A DNA stretch of 28,719 nucleotides, taken from IMG/VR virus record IMGVR_UViG_3300035181_001340, positions 1 through 28,719 of that record, one strand, 5' to 3'. The notes beneath the pieces are model-generated. The model saw nothing but the letters and a program-made list of their open reading frames with translations. It did no database searches and was not told where the DNA came from. This DNA comes from a virus. A program made the position numbers and the translations under genes. Below, piece by piece: positions 6,517 to 13,036 of this stretch (positions are counted from its first letter, which is position 1; each line of letters starts with the position of its first letter).

Positions 6517-9437
6517 CAGTGCCCTCGCTCCTGGATGTCGTCCCATGAACTCGCGAAGCCCGGGTGCAACTTGAGACCTGAGATCTCCCGCGCAGTGTGC
6601 CAGTCCGCTCCGCCATGCTCATCATCGTCCCCGGGCGGGTCGAACTGATTGTCCACGTCAGCGATGACCGTGTAGTACTTCCAGCCGCCGCAGTCGCTGA
6701 TGTGGGTGTCCCGGACACGGAAGTTCGGCAGCGCGTGCATCTCCTCCAGGCCCTCTCGGATCGCACCGTGCACCGGGGTCTCACCGGGGGCGAGCGCGCC
6801 ACCAGGGATCGAGTGGGTGTTCGGATGGTCGACCTTCGGCCCACGCTTCTGGAGAAGGTAGCGCGTCTCGCCGTCATGCCCACGGTGGCGCAGCAGGAGG
6901 CCAGCAGCGCCTCCTGCGCCCCAGTGCTCGTGACCCTCGGTGCACTTCACCATCCGGTCGTTCGAGCCGCCAGCGGCCGTCCTGGAGCCTCGGCACTGGT
7001 GCTGCGCGATCAGCGAGTCGATGATGCCCTGGCCGAACTGCTCATGAGGCACAGTCCTGTAGTCGTATCCACCGCACGTCGGGCAGTGGTAGGTCACCTG
7101 GTCGTTCGGCTTGTGCTGGATGACGTCGATCGGCGTCGGGCTGATCACCCGCTGGTCGAGCGAGGCGTGGTGGGTGCGCTGCCAGCGACGGATGCGCGGG
7201 TCGCTCATGTTCTGGGCGTACTCGTCCCCATGCTCGCCGACCCAGTGGTTCAACTTCTTCTGGAGGGTCGGCCGGTCGATCTTCTGCGCCCCGTAGCCGT
7301 CGGGGTTCGACACGTTGAAGACGTCATGGTCCTCGTCGTCGCCGGTCGCCTCGTGCCCGATGCCGATGTAGACGCCGCCCCGGTCCTTGGCATGCCAGCC
7401 CGACGGGTGGGTCACCTTGGCGTACGGCTCGTCGTCCTCGTCGAACTTGATGTGCTCCGGCTTGTGCCCCTTGTCGAGCAGATCGCTCATCGTCTGGGTC
7501 CGGCGCTCGGAGGCCCGAGACTCGTCGGTGCCGCCCGGGTCGAAGATGTCCATCATCCCCTTCCACAAGGACTTGCCGAGTTCCTCGCCCTTGTTTGCGG
7601 GCAGGTCGAGACCATGCCTGATCTCCTCGTCGGACAACTCGGCGGTCTTGCTGGCCGAGTGGAAGTGGCTCTCCCCCACGATGATTCCGGGGTAGTCGCC
7701 GGGCGAGTGCTTGTGGTCGTGGGCGTGCAGCCTCTTCAACTCGCCATGGCGTAGCGGCCGGTCGTCGCCGTGGGCGATGTCGAGCGCCGGGTGGTCCTCG
7801 TCGTAGGAGTTGCGCCAGAAGTCAGCGGGGTATATGTCGTGCGCCTCGCACAGGTGCGACTTGAGGTCGGTGGGGTCGGCGAGGTTCACCTCGCGCTTCT
7901 GGCCGTGCTCGTGCATCTGCGCCCGCATCTCGCCCGCGTCGCGCATCTGCTGGTAGAAGTTCCGGTCGTCGTCGGACAGCGGGATCTCGAAGGACTCAGC
8001 CATGGTCCGAAGGGACGAGGCGAAGTGCGAGGCCATCGACGAGAGAGAGTGCATCGTCTCGTCCTCGGGGCCAAAGGTCCGGTGCTCGGCATCGGTCCAC
8101 TTCTCGCCCTGCGGGTAGGGGCCAGCGTTCTCCTGGTAGCCGAGGCTCTTCGGGTTGCCCTCGCAGGGAGAGGCGTGCAGAGCGCCACGGGAGAGCCACT
8201 CACCCGGGTGCTTCGACGAGCCGCCCTGGTAGTAGACGGTCGTAGTGTTCGGGCAGTGCTCGCAGTGGATGTTGATGACGCCCTTGCCAGCGACACCCAT
8301 CGGCTTGTGGCCCATGAGTCGCGCCTGGTGCATCGTCTCCAGGGTGTGGTCTATCCCGTTCTGCTGGCGCTCAGGCATCTCGTAGTACGACGCCGGTCGG
8401 TGGGGTGCGGGATCGAAGTCGAACAGCCCAGCCATCACCGACAGGCTCGACCACTTCGTCGGGCCGATCGTCTTGTGCCGGAGCAGCCACGCTTCGTTGC
8501 TGCCCTTGAAGGCGTCCTCGACGTTCCGCTCGGCGCTCTGGTAGTCCGGGTGGCCCGGGTCCAGGTGCGGCGGGTCCATGTGCTCGCCCTTGGAGTGCGG
8601 TGCCTCGTGGTCCTGGCACCACTCGTTGTCGCACGGCTCGTCATCCTCGGTCGCGGCCGACCAGCCGCACTGCATGCACTGGCCGTGCCGGTTCCACGAT
8701 CCGTCGTGAGGACAGGTGGCCTGGTCGCGCATGGCCGTCTTGCTCGCGGTAATCGCCAGGCCGGATGTGTCGACCCCGGTGAAGAACGCAGTCGGATCGG
8801 CAGGCTCCTCGACGAGCAGGCTGTTCTCGAAGAAGCGCAGCCCGTAGCAGATCTCGCGGACGAGGATGCCCTCCTTCCTTCCCGTCTTCGGGTCGGCCCG
8901 ATAGATCCGCTGGCCCTTCATTCGCGGGATGTGCTTGCAGTACTCGGCCGGGTTGGTGGCCTTGTTGTCGCAGACCGAGCAACGCGAGTAGTCGACGTCG
9001 CAGCCCATCGAGGTGCGGTCGATGTCGCCCTTGATGATCGCCTTGGCCAGTCGCGGGAAGCGGACTGCATCGACCTCCATGAGGCCCTCGACCCAGGTGT
9101 CGGGGGCACCGCTGGGAAGGGTGTCGCGGTGGAGCGCCGCGTCGATGATGACCCCACGCATGCGGCGGTGGTCGTCGTTGTGGTGGTTGACGAAGACCGG
9201 CTTGCCGATGAAGGTCTTGTAGCCCTTCTCGATCTCGGGGGCCGGGAACTCGTCGAAGTTGTCATTGCAGCGAGACGAGATCATCCGCGACCTCACGTAG
9301 AGGTATCCAGCGCGCGGGGTGTAGTTGAAGTGGTGCCGGTGCGCGACCTTGAGGGCTCGGCGGGCAGAGCGATTCGCGTCCTGGGGTACCAGGACCGAGT
9401 CCAAGATCTTTACATCTGCCACAGCGAACTTGAGCAC
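6516..9437 (-). CDS. candidate capsid maturation protease fused to zinc modules and a Nudix domain, 973 aa
   Basis: GTG 9437 follows AGGAGG by 6 nt. Residues 1-225 resemble a phage prohead protease: F-I-G-K-P-V-F-V-N-H-H (76-86) offers the catalytic His, and R-T-S-M-G-C-D (141-147) the Ser. A zinc knuckle (C153/C156, C167) is inserted. ASKTA (231-235) closes this part. Cys-rich modules follow (242-280; 392-395), with I-G-P-T-K-W-S-S-L at 324-332. ASKTA recurs at 595-599, an HPSG domain spans 677-747, and GSRTA at 817-821 immediately precedes a Nudix hydrolase domain. The Nudix box is G880-x5-E886-x7-R894-E895 and E898-E899, with Gly at the usual hydrophobic position after RE. The protease call rests on motif and context; the Nudix call is firmer. 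Confidence 0.65.
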   Translation of the reverse strand: MLKFAVADVKILDSVLVPQDANRSARRALKVAHRHHFNYTPRAGYLYVRSRMISSRCNDNFDEFPAPEIEKGYKTFIGKPVFVNHHNDDHRRMRGVIIDAALHRDTLPSGAPDTWVEGLMEVDAVRFPRLAKAIIKGDIDRTSMGCDVDYSRCSVCDNKATNPAEYCKHIPRMKGQRIYRADPKTGRKEGILVREICYGLRFFENSLLVEEPADPTAFFTGVDTSGLAITASKTAMRDQATCPHDGSWNRHGQCMQCGWSAATEDDEPCDNEWCQDHEAPHSKGEHMDPPHLDPGHPDYQSAERNVEDAFKGSNEAWLLRHKTIGPTKWSSLSVMAGLFDFDPAPHRPASYYEMPERQQNGIDHTLETMHQARLMGHKPMGVAGKGVINIHCEHCPNTTTVYYQGGSSKHPGEWLSRGALHASPCEGNPKSLGYQENAGPYPQGEKWTDAEHRTFGPEDETMHSLSSMASHFASSLRTMAESFEIPLSDDDRNFYQQMRDAGEMRAQMHEHGQKREVNLADPTDLKSHLCEAHDIYPADFWRNSYDEDHPALDIAHGDDRPLRHGELKRLHAHDHKHSPGDYPGIIVGESHFHSASKTAELSDEEIRHGLDLPANKGEELGKSLWKGMMDIFDPGGTDESRASERRTQTMSDLLDKGHKPEHIKFDEDDEPYAKVTHPSGWHAKDRGGVYIGIGHEATGDDEDHDVFNVSNPDGYGAQKIDRPTLQKKLNHWVGEHGDEYAQNMSDPRIRRWQRTHHASLDQRVISPTPIDVIQHKPNDQVTYHCPTCGGYDYRTVPHEQFGQGIIDSLIAQHQCRGSRTAAGGSNDRMVKCTEGHEHWGAGGAAGLLLRHRGHDGETRYLLQKRGPKVDHPNTHSIPGGALAPGETPVHGAIREGLEEMHALPNFRVRDTHISDCGGWKYYTVIADVDNQFDPPGDDDEHGGADWHTAREISGLKLHPGFASSWDDIQERGH
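8445..8469 (-). repeat. 25-nt direct repeat, copy in the protease gene
   Basis: Identical over 25 nt to 15551-15575 in the SWIM gene; both encode I-G-P-T-K-W-S-S. The identity extends through synonymous positions, pointing to fairly recent copying or gene conversion between the two genes. Confidence 0.85.
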
Positions 9438-9447
9438 CTGGCACCTC

Positions 9448-9483
9448 CTACCCCTTCGTCGGGGAAGCAGCCTGCCCGACAGG
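9448..9483 (-). promoter_or_regulatory. intergenic element copy D
   Basis: Minus strand: CCTGTC (9483-9478), 20 nt ending CTTCCCCGAC, then GAAGGGGTAG (9457-9448), running directly into GGAGG and the GTG at 9437. GTCGGG at its 5' side can also pair with CCCGAC in the spacer. This copy and copy G place the ribosome site inside the extended element. Confidence 0.7.
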
Positions 9484-9539
9484 GGGCCGTGCTCTTGGCT
9501 GGGTCCACTATCCTGGCGTCTGTGGGCCGGGGCGCTTGC

Positions 9540-9776
9540 TCAGCGACGAGCGACCCGCCGGGTGATGATCTGCTCGAAGCCGTCCGACTCCCTGAGCACG
9601 ACGCTGTCGCCGTCCTGGAAGGTGCTCTGGATCCAGGCGATGCACTTCATCTTGGTGGTGCCGGGGAGCGCCTCGCGCCCGTCCCGCTCGACGACGAAGC
9701 GGCCCGGCTCCTCCTCCACGATCATCCAGCGGATGCGCTTGCGGCGAGCCGGGCTCTGCGTCGAGGGGTGCTTCAC
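9540..9776 (-). CDS. small hypothetical protein, 78 aa
   Basis: GTG 9776 shares GTGA with the upstream stop. The protein is basic at both ends and beta-leaning in the middle (R-W-M-I-V-E-E-E-P-G-R-F-V-V-E-R-D-G, G-D-S-V-V-L-R-E-S-D). It has no Cys cluster and no membrane segment. No family was recognised. It is the last gene of its group; 102 bp containing element copy D separate it from the protease gene. Confidence 0.65.
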   Translation of the reverse strand: MKHPSTQSPARRKRIRWMIVEEEPGRFVVERDGREALPGTTKMKCIAWIQSTFQDGDSVVLRESDGFEQIITRRVARR

Positions 9777-10363
9777 CAGGAGACCTTCGTGATGCAGTCA
9801 GGGCCGTATCCGGCGTGCAGGCTGGCGGGGACGGTCAGGGTGCGACCGCAGCGGGCGCAGCAGCCGGACTCCTCAGCGTAGGCGAGCGCGGCAGCCTGAG
9901 GCGAGGCGATGAGGACCTTGAGCGCCTCGCGCAGAGACTCGGTGGCCTGGTGCTTCTGCCAGACCACGACGGTGCCGTTCTCCAGGAAGTGCGCGAAGCG
10001 CGTGTAGTCGCTGTCGTTGTTCGAGCCGGACAGGTAGGAGATGACCTGGCGGCCGGGCATGAAGTCGGCGTCGTCGGGCTGCACCGCGACCTTGAGGGTC
10101 TTGTAGGTGCCGTCGGCGAACTGGATCGTGTAGCGGCCGTCGGGGACCTTCACGATGGTGGGACGCGACGGAGGAGCGGCCACGGGCTCGGTGACACCAC
10201 AGCGACCGGCGGGGTGCCGGACGACCCACTGGCTGTCCTCCAGGCTGAGGAAGCCCTGCTCGGCCTCGACGCGACCGTGGCACGACTCGCAGGTCGCGGC
10301 GTACTTGTTCACGCGGACGGGCATCTGGCTCTGACGGCGGAGCGTCGGGGCGGGGCGGTTCAT
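9773..10363 (-). CDS. protein with C-terminal DUF6011-like Cys motif, 196 aa
   Basis: The start is ATG 10363 because AGGAGG precedes it by a few nt; the in-frame upstream start would hide that site. An N-terminal cluster (C-E-S-C-H-G-R near 25-31, and a later C) may bind metal. A beta-rich central region follows (V-P-D-G-R-Y-T-I-Q-F-A-D-G-T-Y-K-T-L). The end carries C-C-A-R-C-G-R-x-L-T-V-P-x-S-L-x-x-G-Y-G-P-D-C. That is the pattern of the DUF6011 family as I remember it, common in actinophage proteins and of unknown function. The stop overlaps the next start (GTGA). Confidence 0.7.
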   Translation of the reverse strand: MNRPAPTLRRQSQMPVRVNKYAATCESCHGRVEAEQGFLSLEDSQWVVRHPAGRCGVTEPVAAPPSRPTIVKVPDGRYTIQFADGTYKTLKVAVQPDDADFMPGRQVISYLSGSNNDSDYTRFAHFLENGTVVVWQKHQATESLREALKVLIASPQAAALAYAEESGCCARCGRTLTVPASLHAGYGPDCITKVSW

Positions 10364-10397
10364 GGGGACCTCCTGTGGCTGCTGCTCTGGCTCCACC

Positions 10398-10427
10398 AGT
10401 ATCGCACCCAAGGATCCCTGGAGTCAA
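10398..10427 (-). promoter_or_regulatory. candidate sigma-70-type promoter
   Basis: Minus strand: TTGACT (10427-10422, 5 of 6 to TTGACA), an 18-nt spacer, then GATACT (10403-10398, 4 of 6 to TATAAT). The predicted start near 10391 gives a leader of about 28 nt to ATG 10363. It is one of the few AT-leaning spots in a GC-rich window. Confidence 0.4.
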
Positions 10428-10834
10428 TCCTCGTCGGGGCTGAGATCTCGGAGGGTCGTCGGACGGATCGGCACGGTCATCCCCTGAGCCCGCAACGTCT
10501 CCTCCAGCCGACCCATGTGGTCGACAGCGGTGTTGAACTTGGTCCGCAGGTTGCGCAACTGGCGGAAGGCCTTGTCGGCCCGGCGCTCCGCCTCATCTGC
10601 CCGTTCCTCGGAGGTGTCCACCCGCGCTCGGAGTTCGATGAGGTCGTTGCGCATCTCCAGCATCTGCTCGGCCGCCGCGCGCTTGACCTGGTTGAACAGG
10701 TTCACATCGTCGTTGCGGCCCGCCCGCTCGTCTCGCCGGAGGGCGATCAGCGAGGTAGCACCATAGGCCAGCACCGCGACGACGACAGCCACGATGATGT
10801 CGACGACTGCCTGGCTCGTGGTCAGGTCGGTCAC
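10424..10834 (-). CDS. membrane-anchored coiled-coil protein, 136 aa
   Basis: GTG 10834 overlaps the upstream stop as GTGA. Residues 10-33 form one transmembrane helix (V-V-D-I-I-V-A-V-V-V-A-V-L-A-Y). Residues 40-118 form a long charged coiled coil (E-M-R-N-D-L-I-E-L-R-A-R-V, E-R-A-D-E-A-E-R-R-A-D), then a short acidic tail. The N-out anchor with a coiled coil resembles spanin-like or accessory lysis proteins of actinophages, or a membrane scaffold; the sequence does not separate these. Its stop codon falls in the -35 box of a candidate promoter for the next gene. Confidence 0.7.
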   Translation of the reverse strand: MTDLTTSQAVVDIIVAVVVAVLAYGATSLIALRRDERAGRNDDVNLFNQVKRAAAEQMLEMRNDLIELRARVDTSEERADEAERRADKAFRQLRNLRTKFNTAVDHMGRLEETLRAQGMTVPIRPTTLRDLSPDED

Positions 10835-11298
10835 TTGTCTTCCTCCCCCTCGGCTGGCTCGGTCGAGGGGGCCTCGAACAGGATCAGCATGAACGCCTGG
10901 ATGTCTTCGACATCGGCTCGGTAGCCCTTGAAGATCCCCTGGGCCAAGCCCCAGAGGACTGCGCTCTGCGCGATCAACGAGATGCCGCCCATGATGTTCT
11001 GGGAGCCGCTCGTCCAGACCGAGTAGAGCACGGCGCAGCCCCAGGCCAGCGACAGCGTGCTCATCATGCGCAGCGCGATGATCTCGGCCTCGTCATCGCT
11101 GTTGAACCTGGCGTAGATCCCGATCAGGCCTGCGATCAGGAGGCCGATGCTTAGGACCAGGCCGAAGTCGGGGATGATCCCCAGGACTGGCGAGAGGCGG
11201 CCTGTGATCCCGATGAGCCCGGCCAGGGCGAACAGGGCGTGGTGGATGACGTAGCAGCCACGGGGAAGCATCTGACCAAGGGCTCTCGACTTGAGCAT
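10831..11298 (-). CDS. multi-pass membrane protein, holin-like architecture, 155 aa
   Basis: The start is ATG 11298 behind GGGAGG; the longer frame would include element E. Four hydrophobic segments are visible: about 18-34 (L-F-A-L-A-G-L-I-G-I-T), 43-62 (F-G-L-V-L-S-I-G-L-L-I-A-G-L-I-G), 76-94 (L-S-L-A-W-G-C-A-V-L-Y) and 100-117 (I-S-L-I-A-Q-S-A-V-L-W-G-L). A charged, Glu-rich cytoplasmic-looking tail follows. Size and topology fit a holin or another phage inner-membrane protein. The next gene, overlapping by GTGA, is a membrane-anchored coiled coil. No endolysin lies nearby, so a lysis role remains a guess. Confidence 0.7.
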   Translation of the reverse strand: MLKSRALGQMLPRGCYVIHHALFALAGLIGITGRLSPVLGIIPDFGLVLSIGLLIAGLIGIYARFNSDDEAEIIALRMMSTLSLAWGCAVLYSVWTSGSQNIMGGISLIAQSAVLWGLAQGIFKGYRADVEDIQAFMLILFEAPSTEPAEGEEDK

Positions 11299-11329
11299 GC
11301 GAGCCTCCCTCTGTCCGGTTTGCGTTCCT

Positions 11330-11365
11330 CTACCCCTTCGCTGGGCAAGAGGGGCCTCAGACAGC
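11330..11365 (-). promoter_or_regulatory. intergenic element copy E
   Basis: Minus strand: GCTGTC (11365-11360, one mismatch to CCTGTC), 20 nt containing CTTGCCCAGC, then GAAGGGGTAG (11339-11330), 31 nt before ATG 11298. The upstream gene's stop codon overlaps the element. Confidence 0.65.
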
Positions 11366-11653
11366 AGTGAGCACGAAGTAGTCGGTCGACAACGCTGCGT
11401 GACCGCCCGCATCCTCGAAGCGGACCAGCCAGGTATAGGTGGCGGGCTGGAAACCCGTGGTGTTGATGATGATCTTGTAGGTGCCGAGAGAGACGTGGAC
11501 GACCGTGAGGCCGGTCACATCGAGGCTCGTAGTGCCATGCTTGAGCGACACCAGGATGACGGCTGCGGGATCGACGAGTTCGCCGGTCGAGGGGTCCTTC
11601 GAGGTGGCCACCAGGACGACGGTCTCGCCGACCAGGTACGACTGCTTAGCCAT
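11357..11653 (-). CDS. small single-domain Ig-like protein, 98 aa
   Basis: The start is ATG 11653 (TGATG junction, GAGGAGGGG just upstream); a longer frame to 11788 would lie inside the previous gene. The whole protein fits one Ig-like domain: Y-L-V-G-E-T-V-V-L, V-I-L-V-S-L-K-H-G, G-T-Y-K-I-I-I-N-T-T-G and T-W-L-V-R-F-E-D-A-G-G. A plausible role is virion decoration. Its TGA lies within element copy E, so there is no spare DNA between it and the next group. Confidence 0.65.
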   Translation of the reverse strand: MAKQSYLVGETVVLVATSKDPSTGELVDPAAVILVSLKHGTTSLDVTGLTVVHVSLGTYKIIINTTGFQPATYTWLVRFEDAGGHAALSTDYFVLTAV

Positions 11654-12087
11654 CACCCCTCCTCGCTGTTCGTCTCGACGTAGAAGACCGGCTGATGCCT
11701 GGTCACGGCCATGTAGATCCGCTGCATGCCGATCGCAGCATCGAACGGTGCGGGTGAGACGACCGCGACCTGCTGCTGCATCCGACACTCGTTCCCCACG
11801 TCATCAGCCACGGTGATGAAGAAGATCCCGCGCCCCTGCGCGAGTCCGAGACTGGGACAGATCACGAGGTCAGTGCGCTCGTCGAGAGACTCGTAACCGA
11901 GCCGGAAGGTCTGACCGGCATCGTCTACGAAGGAGTAGGAGCGGGCTGCGATCGGCTTGTCCGAGACCACGAGGAAGTCGACGGGGTCGGGCCACTCGGC
12001 CCTCTCCTCGCTGGTGATCGTGACCCGGGGAGGCGTCTGGTCGACCGTGATGGTGACTAGCGCCGAGCGAAGATTGACGTTGCCCAT
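11653..12087 (-). CDS. Ig-like protein, probable virion surface protein, 144 aa
   Basis: ATG 12087 shares its A with the preceding TGA (TGATG), so translation is coupled. Residues 12-25 (V-T-I-T-V-D-Q-T-P-P-R-V-T-I) and 95-104 (F-F-I-T-V-A-D-D-V-G-N-E) are the first and last strands of a single bacterial-Ig-type sandwich. A 40-residue C-terminal extension follows. There is no signal peptide and no ASKTA-type site. It resembles the other two members of the trio in pattern but not in close sequence, suggesting an old duplication or independent recruitment. Confidence 0.65.
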   Translation of the reverse strand: MGNVNLRSALVTITVDQTPPRVTITSEERAEWPDPVDFLVVSDKPIAARSYSFVDDAGQTFRLGYESLDERTDLVICPSLGLAQGRGIFFITVADDVGNECRMQQQVAVVSPAPFDAAIGMQRIYMAVTRHQPVFYVETNSEEG

Positions 12088-12755
12088 CAGGGGGACCAGC
12101 GGCCAGAGGCGTCCTTGACGAACACCTTGATGATGACCGGCCCGTCGCCGGGGCTCGCAGCCTGGAGGTCGGCCCCCTTGACCGTTGTGGTGATCGGCGT
12201 GGTCGCAGGGAAAGAGCCTGTCCCGACGACGTTGACCGAGCCGTGCGCGATGCCGATCGCGGATCCCCCGTAGTACGGGCTCGCGGTCGTCGGCATGACT
12301 CGCACCTCGTAGTCGGTGAAGGGGTGATTAGCCTCCCACGAGAAGGACGCGGTGTCGTGGCCGGACACCTCCGAGACCCGGCTCACCAGAGACGGCACGA
12401 CGATGGTCACCAGCGGGTAGCCGGGGTCATAGTCGATGTAGGCACCGAACACCGGGCTGAGGTTGCCGAGGTCGTCTCGGACCCTGGCGTAGATGCGCTT
12501 GCGGCCGACCGGAACCGAGAAGGTGACGTCGGTGTCTGCGGTGAAGGGGATCCACGTCGAGTTGGTCTCGAAGTCCTGGATATTCACGTTGGCCGTGAGG
12601 TCGACGTCGCCCCAGATCTTCATGTCGGCCGCACCGGATGCCGTGAGGTGCACGGTTCCGTCGAGCGATGCAGTGAAGAGCACCCCTCCGTCGAGGACCA
12701 TCTGAGGGTTGCCTGGAGGCGTCGTGTCCACGGAGAGCGTGAAGGCGTTCGTCAT
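12087..12755 (-). CDS. Ig/FN3-like beta-sandwich protein, probable virion surface protein, 222 aa
   Basis: ATG 12755 overlaps the previous stop by 4 nt and is preceded by GGGGAAG. The sequence is beta-rich, with T-P-P at 12-14, a conserved hydrophobic/aromatic alternation, and R-V-R-D-D-L-G-N-L-S-P-V near 91-102. That is the end-strand pattern of an Ig-like or fibronectin-like domain. A second similar region ends in K-V-F-V-K-D-A-S-G-R-W-S-P at the C terminus, so two domains are likely. Such domains in phages usually decorate capsids or tails and bind host surface sugars. It leads a trio of Ig-like genes coupled by TGATG junctions. Confidence 0.7.
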   Translation of the reverse strand: MTNAFTLSVDTTPPGNPQMVLDGGVLFTASLDGTVHLTASGAADMKIWGDVDLTANVNIQDFETNSTWIPFTADTDVTFSVPVGRKRIYARVRDDLGNLSPVFGAYIDYDPGYPLVTIVVPSLVSRVSEVSGHDTASFSWEANHPFTDYEVRVMPTTASPYYGGSAIGIAHGSVNVVGTGSFPATTPITTTVKGADLQAASPGDGPVIIKVFVKDASGRWSP

Positions 12756-13033
12756 GGCATCGCTTCCCCTGCTGGTTCTTCGATCTCCGGCATCTCAGGT
12801 TGCTCAAGCAGTTCGGAGACTGCCTTCTCCCGGTTCAACTGCTTGGCGAGCCAGCCCAGCGGGCCGACGAGCCATCGCAGAATAGCCCGGACGATGAGTG
12901 GGGCGTTGGCCCTGTCGAGGTAGTCGAGCAGGGTGGTTCCGTGCTTCGACAAGGCCCAGACCAGGGCCCGGTACTCGCGGATGATCAGCGGGGCCAAGAC
13001 GATCAGGAGCAGAACGACCAGGAACTCGTCCAC
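12752..13033 (-). CDS. small membrane protein, 93 aa
   Basis: The GTG start at 13033 lies 3 nt after the upstream stop, with only a weak purine signal before it. Residues 4-19 form a very hydrophobic N-terminal segment (F-L-V-V-L-L-L-I-V-L-A-P-L-I-I). An amphipathic, basic region follows with a second moderately hydrophobic stretch (45-60, I-V-R-A-I-L-R-W-L-V-G-P-L-G-W-L). The tail is acidic and Pro-rich. The stop overlaps the next start (ATGA). Topology suggests a single-pass or monotopic membrane protein. A lysis-related or membrane-docking role is possible but not supported by a family match. Confidence 0.7.
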   Translation of the reverse strand: MDEFLVVLLLIVLAPLIIREYRALVWALSKHGTTLLDYLDRANAPLIVRAILRWLVGPLGWLAKQLNREKAVSELLEQPEMPEIEEPAGEAMP

Positions 13034-13036
13034 TCA

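Noticed and set aside
3445-6648. A 1067-codon open frame on the plus strand, and other long plus-strand frames (7770-9881, 16942-19140, 23834-26644)
   Set aside because: They are antisense to genes with recognisable domains and ribosome sites. Their predicted proteins are low-complexity Val/Arg/Leu/Gly strings typical of high-G+C shadow frames, with no coherent motif.
4114-9437. A MuF-type minor head protein or an ADP-ribosyltransferase toxin domain
   Set aside because: I looked for the MuF signature and ART residues in the large proteins near the portal and saw neither.
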